This document shows, piece by piece, positions 1 to 7,853 of a DNA stretch of 33,516 nt (position 1 is its first letter; each line of letters starts with the position of its first letter). The position numbers and the translations under genes were made by a program. A model generated the notes under the pieces. The model saw only the letters and a program-made list of their open reading frames with translations. It was not told the origin of the DNA and did no database searches. This stretch comes from Methanobrevibacter cuticularis (GTDB lineage: Archaea > Methanobacteriota > Methanobacteria > Methanobacteriales > Methanobacteriaceae), in NCBI RefSeq assembly GCF_001639285.1, contig NZ_LWMW01000095.1, positions 1 to 33,516 of the forward strand. Direction: 5' to 3'.

Positions 1-137
1 CCATCCACACCAAGAAACAAAAATCCACTAGCAAACAAATACCCATACAACAATAGAAAAAATTTTTAAAGAAAAATAAACAAACCAAGAATAATAAAAA
101 GAAAAAAACCTAAAGTTGACAGAGTTGCAAAACATCA
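1..137. other. left edge, possible 3' end of an upstream gene
   Basis: The first 70 bases are C-rich and nearly G-free on the + strand. Frames 1 and 3 stay open to stops near 69 and 56, so this may be the tail of a gene entering from the left, but nothing is recognisable in either short peptide. The rest is A-rich with no visible gene. Confidence 0.2.
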
Positions 138-150
138 TATAAATTTATAA
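138..150 (+). promoter_or_regulatory. TATA box for the structured RNA
   Basis: ATATAAATTTATAA-like box. Its centre is about 26-28 bases upstream of the point where the folded RNA begins (about 171-177), which is the usual archaeal TATA-to-start distance. No ORF follows. Confidence 0.45.
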
Positions 151-170
151 GTCATGAAAAATAAACATAT

Positions 171-378
171 CAATTGAAGTTGGAGCATGTTTTATCATGC
201 TCTGGCTTTGTCCTTATTATATAATTATGAAAGGTAAGCTGATGAGCTTGCAACTCCTTATAACACTTTATCTAATCAGGAGGGAGTAAATAGCTACAAT
301 ATAATAAGTTATTGAAACTATCACAAATAGCTGTGATAGATAATACTCTAATTGCAGAACTATCACCTCCAACTTTTT
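171..378 (+). ncRNA. unclassified structured RNA candidate
   Basis: No ORF, but dense pairing. A closing helix joins 177-185 to 367-375 (AAGTTGGAG with CTCCAACTT) and is followed directly by a T-run (374-378). Inside are hairpins 183-189/196-202 (GAGCATG/CATGCTC), 234-240/245-251 with a four-base loop, 253-259/281-287, and 318-325/332-339 (CTATCACA/TGTGATAG, perfect). Two pairings compete: 183-185 belongs to both the closing helix and the first hairpin, and 333-339 can pair with 318-324 or 360-366. It does not show the conserved cores of RNase P RNA, SRP RNA or a riboswitch I know. A TATA box sits at the right distance upstream. It could instead be the remnant of a mobile element. Confidence 0.45.
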
Positions 379-381
379 AGT

Positions 382-621
382 AAAAGCAAAGGTTAATCAC
401 TAAAACGGCGAAGAAAATAGTGTACATCTCTGCTTTCCCATTTACTACATAATACGATTATGCAGTTATTCGAAAAGTCTATTAGCTATTTCGCTCACCA
501 ACTTACCAAATATAATATATTGCAATCATAATCTATAAACATTTATATAATATGAAAAACAATATATTAACTGGCGAAGAGATGTACATCTCTTATAGTT
601 AGCTATACATCATAGCTAACT
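382..621 (+). other. hairpin-rich noncoding stretch with a repeated motif
   Basis: The motif GGCGAAGA followed by TGTACATCTCT occurs at 407-430 and again at 573-593. In the second copy it forms an 18-bp perfect palindrome (577-594). A 10-bp stem, AGTTAGCTAT/ATAGCTAACT, lies at 597-621. Smaller stems are 383-388/431-436 enclosing 398-402/418-422, and 471-475/489-493. No ORF is visible. The stretch borders a dead integrase, so it may be the noncoding part of a decayed integrated element. Confidence 0.4.
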
Positions 622-641
622 AATTCTTACTTATTTTTAAA

Positions 642-972
642 TTATTTCCATTCTACAGTTTTATAACCTTTTTTAATCTTTTTATCTCTAACTTGAGCAT
701 GAATATTAGTTGTAGCTATGTTTTCATGTTTTCTTTTTTTTTTGTGCTTTTTCTAGTTATATATTTTGATACATATTCGATTAAGGTATCAATATTATGG
801 TTGTTGTTCTTTTTTTCCTTCATTTACCAATTTGAGTAGGTGTTTTTCCTAACAATTCATACAGTTCACTGAATACTATATTATACATTTATATTCTTTT
901 TTCTGATAGATTTCTTCTTTTAATTAATTGTATTAATTTTTCATCAGTTTCTGTAAAATCCATCTTAAACAT
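642..972 (-). pseudogene. decayed tyrosine recombinase/integrase
   Basis: Only the two ends of an integrase can be read, in broken frames. The N-terminal piece starts at 972 (or ATG 963): it reads DEKLIQLIKRRNLSEKR, then after a frame change YNIVFSELYELLGKTPTQI, the pattern of the SAM-like core-binding domain of phage integrases. The C-terminal piece reads HENIATTNIHAQVRDKKIKK and ends at the stop at 642-644. This matches the integrase end (LGHxxIATTxIYAxVxDKK), with His where the nucleophilic Tyr belongs. The catalytic middle (Arg, Lys, first His-x-x-Arg) is missing, so the gene is dead. It suggests that a plasmid, virus or genomic island was once integrated here. The assignment rests on motif recognition only. 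Confidence 0.6.
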
Positions 973-1146
973 TTCTAAATAGCTATTTTATCATTATTTT
1001 AGAAAGAAATATTACAATCATCCATTTTAGTTATAAATTTTAGAAAAACAAGCCATTGTTTATAAACTTAAATTTTTATCCAATTATTATAAAAACTAAC
1101 TTTATAACCCTAAAAGTTTAATACTTGAAAAAATAATGTAATACCC

Positions 1147-2271
1147 ATGTCATTTATATCATTAATTTTCAAAAATCCCTTTCGAAATAAAAGTCGAGCA
1201 TTACTCGCCATTATTGGGATAGGGATAGGTATAGCCACAATTGTAGCTCTTGGAAGTATTACAGACGGTTTAGTAGCAAGTATGGACGAATCTTTACACG
1301 CAGGAGGGTCTGATTTCTCAATTAGTGGAAAAGAAGACACTACAAGTGGCAGTATTTTTGGTACTGGATCACTTGATGAAGAATGGATTGGGAAAATCGA
1401 AAATGTTACGGGAGTGAAGCAAGCAGTAGGAGTTTATATTGGAATGGTCTCAATGGGAGATTCACCATTTTCAACACTTATTGGAATAAATCCTAACGAC
1501 AAACAATTTGCAGATTTAACAATAACTAAAGGTAAACTATTTACAGATAATTCTAATGAAGTTGTTTTAGGAAAATTAGCTGCAAATGAGGTAAATAAAA
1601 CTGTCGGAGACAGCATTACCATAGAAAATGAAGAATTTGATGTAACAGGAATATATGAAACTGGAGATACAAACCAAGACCAAGGAGCTTACTCTTCACT
1701 TACAACTGTCCAAAGACTATTGGAAGCTGAAAACAACGTCAGTATGATATATGTTAAAGTAGATAGTGGTGCAGATGTTGACGAAGTTACAAAAAGAATC
1801 GATGATAAATATGGAGATAACATTACCACAATAACATCAATTGCAGATATGGAAACTATAGCCAGCTCATTAGATATGGTAAACGCAGCTTCTTGGGCAA
1901 TTTCATTATTAGCTATTATTATTGGAGGAATAGGCATAATAAATACTATGATTATGTCAGTATATGAAAGAACAAGAGAAATAGGGGTTTTAAAAGCAGT
2001 AGGTTGGAAAAGTAGAAGAATTCTTGCAATGATACTTGGAGAATCAATCGTACTAACCATAACTGCAGGAATAGTCGGTTCAATCATAGGAGTAATTGGA
2101 ATAGAATTATTAGTTTCAGCAGGAATATTAAGTGGTCTTAGTCCAGTATACACAATAAGCACCTTTGCAGAAGCATTTACAATAGCTATTGTAGTTGGTC
2201 TCATAGGAGGATTTTATCCAGCATGGAGAGCCAGTAGACTTCCACCAACAGAAGCTTTAAGATATGAATAA
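1147..2271 (+). CDS. ABC transporter permease, MacB/FtsX type
   Basis: This 374-residue integral membrane permease has the layout of the MacB/LolC class. There is a transmembrane helix at about 18-40, a large extracytoplasmic MacB_PCD domain (about 45-240), then an FtsX domain with three helices (about 248-270, 293-325, 340-362). The cytoplasmic coupling segment YERTREIGVLKAVGWKSRRI sits between the second and third helices, as expected. The ATPase gene follows with its Shine-Dalgarno overlapping this stop codon, so the two form one exporter, probably a homodimeric permease with an ATPase dimer. The substrate (lipid, peptide or antibiotic) cannot be told. No Shine-Dalgarno is seen before the ATG. 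A TATA-like TTTATAA at about 1101 suggests a short or absent leader. Confidence 0.9.
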   Translation: MSFISLIFKNPFRNKSRALLAIIGIGIGIATIVALGSITDGLVASMDESLHAGGSDFSISGKEDTTSGSIFGTGSLDEEWIGKIENVTGVKQAVGVYIGMVSMGDSPFSTLIGINPNDKQFADLTITKGKLFTDNSNEVVLGKLAANEVNKTVGDSITIENEEFDVTGIYETGDTNQDQGAYSSLTTVQRLLEAENNVSMIYVKVDSGADVDEVTKRIDDKYGDNITTITSIADMETIASSLDMVNAASWAISLLAIIIGGIGIINTMIMSVYERTREIGVLKAVGWKSRRILAMILGESIVLTITAGIVGSIIGVIGIELLVSAGILSGLSPVYTISTFAEAFTIAIVVGLIGGFYPAWRASRLPPTEALRYE

Positions 2272-2284
2272 GGAGGTGATTTTG

Positions 2285-3007
2285 ATGAATAATAACACTG
2301 AAAAGAATATAATAGAAATTGAAAACTTAGAAAAAAGCTATGAAAACGGACACATAAAAGCTCTAAACGGAATCGACCTCAAAATAAAAGAAGGCGAATT
2401 CGTATCAATAATCGGCCCATCAGGTTCTGGAAAATCTACCTTACTCAATATGCTTGGTGCCTTAGATATAGCAGATAATGGAAGTATAAAAGTAGCAGAT
2501 TACGATTTAAGTAAAAATAAAAAGCTTGATGAATTTAGATCAAAGAAAATTGGATTCATTTTCCAATTACATAATCTAATTCCAAATATCTCAGTCCTAG
2601 AAAACATTGAGATACCAATGTTTGAAACTAAACTATCAGGGAAAGAAAGAAATAATCGAGCTATAGAACTACTAGATATTGTTGGATTAAAAGATAAATC
2701 AAAGAAAAAACCAACAAAATTATCTGGAGGAGAACGTCAAAGAGTAGCTATTGCAAGAGCTTTAGCTAATGATCCATCAATCATATTAGCTGATGAACCA
2801 ACAGGATCTCTAGATTCAAGAACAAGTAAAAAGATATTGGAACAATTAAACAAACTACACAAAGAAAAAAATGTCACCCTAATCATAGTGACTCATGATA
2901 TGAATGTAGCTAAGCTAGCTGACAGAGTAATCGAAGTTTTAGATGGAAAAATAATAGAATCAAGTGATAATTCACTTTTAAACGATAATATAAAAATATA
3001 CGGATAA
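2285..3007 (+). CDS. ABC transporter ATP-binding protein, LolD/MacB type
   Basis: This 240-residue nucleotide-binding subunit is the partner of the permease just upstream. It has Walker A GPSGSGKST (44-52), the Q-loop Gln (about 94), signature LSGGERQ (146-152), Walker B IILADEP (166-172) and the switch His in IIVTHDM. I chose ATG 2285 over the in-frame ATG at 2264 because AGGAGGTGAT (2271-2280) lies four bases before it. The longer start would put that site inside the gene. Translation is tightly coupled, as the Shine-Dalgarno overlaps the permease stop. The protein works on the cytoplasmic face and hydrolyses ATP to drive export. Confidence 0.93.
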   Translation: MNNNTEKNIIEIENLEKSYENGHIKALNGIDLKIKEGEFVSIIGPSGSGKSTLLNMLGALDIADNGSIKVADYDLSKNKKLDEFRSKKIGFIFQLHNLIPNISVLENIEIPMFETKLSGKERNNRAIELLDIVGLKDKSKKKPTKLSGGERQRVAIARALANDPSIILADEPTGSLDSRTSKKILEQLNKLHKEKNVTLIIVTHDMNVAKLADRVIEVLDGKIIESSDNSLLNDNIKIYG

Positions 3008-3208
3008 ATAGAAAGATATTAGCTAATTTCATATTTTTTCATCATTCTTTTTATAACTCCATTTATTATATTTTTACTATAATTCCTAGATAATTTTTAT
3101 TATGCTTTTACCATATATTTATTATATTTTCATTATATACTTAATTCAACTATATTCTTTTTATTTTTTATATTTTTATAAATAACATATCTTTTTTATT
3201 ATATATTC

Positions 3209-3301
3209 AATTATTACTATTATTATTACTATGAGTATTATTATTATTAGTATTATTACTATTAGTATTATTATTACTATTACTATTACTATTACTATTT
3301 T
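3209..3301. repeat. trinucleotide (ATT/ACT) microsatellite
   Basis: About 90 bases are almost only ATT, ACT and AGT triplets. On the minus strand this reads as an Asn/Ser/Thr run, like the Asn-rich linker near the end of the adhesin at 4851. Since an adhesin fragment lies just beside it (3337-3490), it may be worn-down adhesin linker. The rest of 3008-3336 is AT-rich with no gene. Confidence 0.6.
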
Positions 3302-3336
3302 TACCTATTAGTTACCCATTATTTACTTATTATTTA

Positions 3337-3490
3337 AGTAGCTGTAGCTACTGGATTGTTATTTGTTTTATTAGTATTATTAGTATCATTGTTGTTGTTT
3401 TGTATTTCAAATTCAACTGAAACTGGATTAGCATTGTAGTTTTCATCATCAGATGTAACTGCAATCACATGACGACCATCACTTAGTTTA
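3337..3490 (-). pseudogene. adhesin-like protein 3'-end fragment
   Basis: The 154 bases are nearly identical to 4938-5082 of the adhesin-like gene, apart from a 9-base insertion and a few substitutions. On the minus strand the frame is open: LSDGRHVIAVTSDDENYNAN, the Asn/Thr linker, then PVATAT and a stop at the point where the full-length protein continues into its membrane anchor. It lacks a start and an anchor. The right boundary (3490) is abrupt and abuts an unrelated coding fragment on the other strand, which marks a recombination junction. Confidence 0.8.
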
Positions 3491-3492
3491 CT

Positions 3493-3680
3493 AGTGAAGT
3501 TAAACCTAAAGATATGAAAACTTCAGAGTTTTTAAATGTGGAAATAGAAAATAAAGAATTAAAAGAACATCAAACTATTAATTATAAAAGATTAGCTAAA
3601 ATTGAAGCTAAAGAAGAGAAAAAAAGAAAAATTGATAGTATATTGATGAACAATTAGATAAATTGTTAGAATTTTCTTGA
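3493..3680 (+). pseudogene. fragment of an unrecognised charged protein, frameshifted
   Basis: An open frame from the junction reads SEVKPKDMKTSEFLNVEIEN and then a Lys/Glu-rich helix (KIEAKEEKKRKIDSI). It hits a stop at about 3656. In another frame the reading continues as DEQLDKLLEFS with a stop at 3678-3680. This looks like the C-terminal end of a coiled-coil, highly charged protein cut off by the junction with the adhesin fragment and then frameshifted. I do not recognise the family. Confidence 0.4.
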
Positions 3681-3695
3681 AAAATAATGAAATCA

Positions 3696-4118
3696 CTAAA
3701 TAGCTATTTCTATTTTATCATAATTTAGTGTTGGGATTTTGCTGTTTTTTAACCCTTTTTTGAAGCTAATTAATCCTTCTTTAGCTAAATGATTAATTTT
3801 GTTATTAATATTAGCTGGGTCTTTTTTTATTTTTAAGGCTATTTCTCTTACTGATTTTGGTTTTTCATTTTTTATAATATTTAATATTTGTATTTCATTC
3901 TCCCCTATGCTTATTTTATCAGTGATTATTACTTCTTTTTTTATTATGGGTTCTTCTGGGGTTTCTAATAAAAGTTTCCAGTTTTGTAAGTCAAAATATA
4001 ATGTGTTTTCAGGGGTTTTTTCTAATAGTTTTTCTAATTTTTCCATACTTCCATATTTCTTTTTCATTTGTTCATCGTATTCTTTTGTGCTTTGTTCTTT
4101 AATTAAACTTATAATCAT
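3696..4118 (-). CDS. winged-helix DNA-binding protein, TumA-like antitoxin (HVO_A0114 type)
   Basis: This 140-residue protein has a charged N-terminal helix region (1-60) and a winged-helix DNA-binding domain (about 72-135: IQILNIIKNEKPKSVREIAL, then INHLAKEGLISFKKG). Proteins of this shape sit beside TumE/DUF6516 genes as the antitoxin and autorepressor. The gene upstream (4119-4391) matches that partner, and its stop codon touches this ATG with no gap. GAGGAG lies about ten bases before the start, inside the partner's end. The antitoxin frame is intact although the toxin frame has a stop. It could be a stand-alone regulator now. The family call is moderately sure, the antitoxin role is inferred from context. 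Confidence 0.65.
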   Translation of the reverse strand: MIISLIKEQSTKEYDEQMKKKYGSMEKLEKLLEKTPENTLYFDLQNWKLLLETPEEPIIKKEVIITDKISIGENEIQILNIIKNEKPKSVREIALKIKKDPANINNKINHLAKEGLISFKKGLKNSKIPTLNYDKIEIAI

Positions 4119-4391
4119 TTATTTCAACTCCTCAATTAATTCTTTTATCATCACTTTCTTATTTTCTTTAATATGGTTTATAAGTATATTTAAGTTTTCA
4201 TTTTGTGTATCGTGTTTTATTTTTATTTCTTTTTTGTGTTCTTTTGGTTCTGGGTGTATATGTCCTCCTTTGTTGTGGTAGTTGTCTAATATTATTTTTT
4301 AAGGCATTATTATTAAGTTCCACCCTCCTTTTGCAGTTACTATGTATATAGTTTTTCCTTGTAAGTGTAATGTCGTTTGTTCTTTACTCAT
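4119..4391 (-). pseudogene. TumE-like (DUF6516) toxin with in-frame stop
   Basis: A 91-codon frame from ATG 4391 to the TAA just before the antitoxin ATG is open except for a TAA at 4299-4301. Before it: MSKEQTTLHLQGKTIYIVTA then KGGWNLIIMP. After it: KIILDNYHNKGGHIHPEPKE, which contains the DN(x)nGxHxHP signature of the TumE/DUF6516 family, and a Lys/Glu-rich helical tail. The two halves are in the same frame, so this is a nonsense change rather than a frameshift. A TATA-like run about 25-30 bases before the ATG suggests a leaderless message. Reading: a toxin killed by a point change, with its antitoxin kept. Confidence 0.55.
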
Positions 4392-4850
4392 TATATAGTA
4401 ATATATCATAAGTAATATATAAATATTATGTAAAAAAACACTAAACACGTATTACTTTTCATCAACAATATTTGAACTTTATATAAAATATCTCATTTAT
4501 AATTAGATAAGATCTATCATTATTTCTAAAAAATTAAGTAAATTGTAGACATATGTACAGTTTATAGTGTGTTATTTATTGAATATTTTTACTTGAATCA
4601 AATAAAAAAATCAAACAATGAAATAATAATGAATATATAAAAACAAAATAATGATTAAATAATGAAATAATAATGAATATATAAAAACAAAATAAAAATA
4701 ATAATTATAAGATCAAAAAAATAAATTATGAAAAATCCTTTTGATAATATTCCAAGTAACCATGTCTCTCATTTTTCATTGAACATGAAAATTAAAAATA
4801 AAAAAAATAAAAATAGGGGATAAAAAATAAATATCCTCCCAAAAAAATGT
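4392..4850. other. AT-rich gap, no gene seen
   Basis: No ORF is visible. A segment containing AATGAATATATAAAAACAAA occurs twice in tandem at about 4620-4690. A TATA-like run near 4409-4422 points leftward to the TumE-like gene. Confidence 0.4.
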
Positions 4851-7691
4851 TTAATCTTGTTTTCTTCTAATACTTATTCCAATTGTAGTTAACAACACTA
4901 ATATGATAGCTATTATCGGCATTCCTGTATTTTTCATAGTAGCTGTAGCTACTGGATTGTTATTTGTTTTATTAGTATCATTGTTGTTGTTTTGGGTTTC
5001 AAATTCAACTGAAACTGGATTAGCATTGTAGTTTTCATCAGCAGATGTAACTGTAATCACATGACGACCATCACTGAGTTTATTACTTGGTATATGGATT
5101 CTTCCAACACCAAGAACACTAGTAACGATATCTCCGATATGTTTACCATCCAAATCAACACTAACTTTGTAGTCAGGTATTGGATCGCCGTCTTCATCGG
5201 TCACTGTGACAATCACATCAGCAGAACCATCAGAATTCTTAACCACATTAACATCAACAATAACTTTACCTTTTATAACATTAAAAGTTGTAGTATTGTT
5301 ATAACTAAAGTATTTATCGTTTCCTGCGTAATTCACAATAGTATTAACAGTTCCAGTATGAGTTGGTTTATAAGTAAGACTCCAACGACCACTGTTGTCA
5401 GTTTTTAAAGAATAAACTTTACCACCAACACTAACAGTAATCGGAACATTAGCTACAGGATTACCATTCTCATCAACAAGCACACCATCGATTGTTATGG
5501 TTTTACCCACTTTAACATTACTTGGAACATTTATAGTTGAATTAACAGCTAATTTAAGGACATTAAAGCTAGTATTGTTAGTAAAAGCAAAGTAAGTATC
5601 ATTACCAGCCCAATTAACAACAACTATATTTCCTCCATGAGTTGGAGTATAAGCTAAATTCCAAGCACCAGTGTTATTAGTAGTCACAGTAAAAACATTT
5701 CCATCAACAGTCACATTAAGCACAGCATTAGCTACTGGATTACCCTTTTCATCTCTAAGAACACCAGAGATATTAACAGATTGACCAACTTTAGAACTAT
5801 TTGAATTTGAAACATTTATAGTAGAGTTAGTATCTAACTTAATCAACAATGTACCATTCAATAAATTGATCCCATAACCATTGTGACCAGCATAATTACC
5901 AGAAACAGTAAGAGCACCTACTGGGTCAGCTACTGTGTAGCTTATGTTAGCATATCCTTCAGTAGCTGTAATACTTCCAATATTAGTTCCATTAACAACA
6001 AAAGTTATATTTTGACCTGTTACAGTGTTACCCATATCATCAGTCAAAGTAGCAGATAGATTAACTTGTTGACCTTCCTTAACAGATTTTGTAGAGTTGT
6101 TAATATAAGTCAATTTAAGAATACCCATATTACCAACGTTATAAATCATATTACCACTAATATCAGCAGTATTACCATTCATAGTGTTATTAGAAACAGT
6201 CATATTTCCTTCGTTGTAAATTCCACCACCATTAACACTAGCTTTATTGTTAGTGAACTTAGAATTACTTATACTTGCATTTTGACTATCTGCAAGTATA
6301 GCACCACCGAAATAACTTGCATTATTAGCTGTGAAGTTGGAATTAGTCACAGTGAAGTTACTACCTGCATCAGAAATAGCACCACCAGCACCAGCACTGT
6401 TAGATGTGAAGAATGAGTTATCAATAGCTACACTACTACTTCCTTCACTTGCAATTGCTCCACCAATATTAGTAGCATTATTACTGTCGAATTTTGAGCC
6501 GTTAATCTTAGAAGTAGTATTGTTATTATAGATTGCACCAGCACTACTAGCAGCATTAGCTATGAAAGTAGAATTGATAATATTTTGAATACTACCATCA
6601 TTATAGATAGCTCCACCATTACCAAGACTACTGTTAGCCTTGTTATTTGTGAAATTAGAATTCACAATAGAAGTATTGCCACCAAATATAGTACAAATAG
6701 CTCCACCATCAAAAGCAGAGTTATTAGTGAAAGTAACACCATAGTAGCTACTATCAGTGCCTCCATTTAAAATAGCTCCACCATAATCAGTAGCAGAGTT
6801 ATCTGTAAATCTAGAAGCGGTCACAGAAATATTACCGCCTTGAGTAGTAATAGCACCACCACCATCAGCTGTATTAGCTGTGAAATTGGAGTTAGTAATG
6901 TTTAAAATAGCATTAATAATACCATGTCCTTGACTTGAGATAGCTCCACCAGCAATTGCATTATTGGAGGAAAATTCAGAATTATCAACACTTAAATTAC
7001 CACTGTTACGGATTGCACCACCAACATCAGCACTATTATTAGTGAAATTAGAGCCAGTGATTTGAGTACCACCATTATTATAAACAGCTCCACCACCACC
7101 AAGACTAATATTACCCTTGTTATTTGTGAAAACAGAGTCCACAATTTTAGTGTTAGTATTATCACCAGTGAAAATAGCTCCACCAGTGTAAGCAGTGTTA
7201 TTAATGAAAGTGGAACCAATTACATTCAAATTACCTAAGCTATAAATAGCTCCGCCTTGAGGTAAAATACCAGATCCACTAGCAGTGTTATTTATAAATC
7301 TACAATTTATAAAAGTCATAGTTGTATCATTGTAAATATTTGATACAGCTCCCCCATTACCAGTAATCTTTCCATTGATGAAAGTAATATTTATAAAAGT
7401 CACATTCAATCCAACACCTATATTGAAAATATTACTAGATCCTTGCGCATCTATGAAAACTTGGTTTGTTGATCCATTTCCTTGAATTGTCACATTTTTA
7501 TTAATACTTATTCCTACATTGTCACTACCAGCATAATTCCCCGGAGTTAAAAATATAGTGTCTCCAGGATTAGTAGCACCTGCAGTTATTGCTCCATCAA
7601 TCCCACCAGAAGTAGTATTATCAATAGTTGAATTTGCAGCAGAACAAGGATTTAAGCTGATAAATATTAATAAAATAGCTAAAACTATCAA
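4851..7691 (-). CDS. adhesin-like surface protein (Pmp repeats, Ig-like repeats, membrane anchor)
   Basis: This protein of 946 or more residues is secreted and anchored at the cell surface. In order: a hydrophobic signal segment (IVLAILLIFISLNPCSA, about 2-18); about 480 residues of right-handed beta-helix repeats with GGAI and FTNN/FxxN motifs typical of Pmp-type adhesins; three or four Ig-like domains (about 510-880), two sharing VxGxVxDENGNPVAN; an Asn/Thr linker; and a C-terminal helix (MPIIAIILVLLTTIGISI) with RRKQD. Methanobrevibacter carries many such proteins, thought to mediate attachment to other cells or host surfaces. The listed start is TTG, which has no Shine-Dalgarno and gives a signal peptide without a positive N-region. 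The frame stays open upstream to an ATT at 7736-7734 with an ideal Shine-Dalgarno, adding IIIKNNGINGFNCT, so the true start may be there. Fragments of related genes lie at 3337 and 20440. Confidence 0.9.
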   Translation of the reverse strand: MIVLAILLIFISLNPCSAANSTIDNTTSGGIDGAITAGATNPGDTIFLTPGNYAGSDNVGISINKNVTIQGNGSTNQVFIDAQGSSNIFNIGVGLNVTFINITFINGKITGNGGAVSNIYNDTTMTFINCRFINNTASGSGILPQGGAIYSLGNLNVIGSTFINNTAYTGGAIFTGDNTNTKIVDSVFTNNKGNISLGGGGAVYNNGGTQITGSNFTNNSADVGGAIRNSGNLSVDNSEFSSNNAIAGGAISSQGHGIINAILNITNSNFTANTADGGGAITTQGGNISVTASRFTDNSATDYGGAILNGGTDSSYYGVTFTNNSAFDGGAICTIFGGNTSIVNSNFTNNKANSSLGNGGAIYNDGSIQNIINSTFIANAASSAGAIYNNNTTSKINGSKFDSNNATNIGGAIASEGSSSVAIDNSFFTSNSAGAGGAISDAGSNFTVTNSNFTANNASYFGGAILADSQNASISNSKFTNNKASVNGGGIYNEGNMTVSNNTMNGNTADISGNMIYNVGNMGILKLTYINNSTKSVKEGQQVNLSATLTDDMGNTVTGQNITFVVNGTNIGSITATEGYANISYTVADPVGALTVSGNYAGHNGYGINLLNGTLLIKLDTNSTINVSNSNSSKVGQSVNISGVLRDEKGNPVANAVLNVTVDGNVFTVTTNNTGAWNLAYTPTHGGNIVVVNWAGNDTYFAFTNNTSFNVLKLAVNSTINVPSNVKVGKTITIDGVLVDENGNPVANVPITVSVGGKVYSLKTDNSGRWSLTYKPTHTGTVNTIVNYAGNDKYFSYNNTTTFNVIKGKVIVDVNVVKNSDGSADVIVTVTDEDGDPIPDYKVSVDLDGKHIGDIVTSVLGVGRIHIPSNKLSDGRHVITVTSADENYNANPVSVEFETQNNNNDTNKTNNNPVATATMKNTGMPIIAIILVLLTTIGISIRRKQD

Positions 7692-7733
7692 GATCGTGCA
7701 ATTAAACCCATTAATTCCATTATTTTTTATTAT

Positions 7734-7748
7734 AATATTTTCACCTCC
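7734..7748 (-). promoter_or_regulatory. Shine-Dalgarno followed by ATT, probable true adhesin start
   Basis: GGAGGTGA (7748-7741) is followed four bases later by ATT (7736-7734), then ATA and ATA, all in the adhesin frame. This spacing matches the ATG of the gene at 2285. No ATG, GTG or TTG lies in frame between here and TTG 7691. Confidence 0.5.
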
Positions 7749-7772
7749 ATTATAATTGATTAATATATTTAT

Positions 7773-7780
7773 TATTTATA
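7773..7780 (-). promoter_or_regulatory. TATA box of the adhesin gene
   Basis: TATAAATA on the minus strand, centred about 27 bases before 7750. That would start the message right at the Shine-Dalgarno at 7748, supporting translation from about 7736. Confidence 0.45.
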
Positions 7781-7799
7781 CATTAATGAATAAATAAAG

Positions 7800-7853
7800 T
7801 ATGAATATACATATTCATATATACATTATATAGATATTCATATAGATGAATAT
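7800..7853. promoter_or_regulatory. two interlocked dyads upstream of the adhesin promoter
   Basis: 7800-7819 is TATGAATAT-AC-ATATTCATA (9-bp arms, 2-bp centre). 7834-7853 is ATATTCAT-ATAG-ATGAATAT (8-bp arms, 4-bp centre). Four copies of ATGAATAT therefore lie in 54 bp directly upstream of the TATA box, with opposite arm order in the two dyads. This is a good candidate operator or activator site for surface-protein expression. Confidence 0.5.

Noticed and set aside
171-378. RNase P RNA, SRP RNA or a known riboswitch
   Set aside because: The conserved cores of these RNAs are not visible, and no gene follows that a riboswitch could control.
1689-2204. 171-codon open frame on the minus strand inside the ABC permease
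   Set aside because: Antisense shadow of a well-supported permease; no start signal and no recognisable domain.
3799-4281. 160-codon + strand frame over the TumA/TumE pair
   Set aside because: Antisense Phe/Ile/Ser-rich translation; the minus strand carries a clear winged-helix protein and a Shine-Dalgarno.
4299-4301. Stop codon recoding (as for pyrrolysine) in the TumE-like gene
   Set aside because: The codon is TAA, not the TAG used for pyrrolysine, and no recoding structure is evident.
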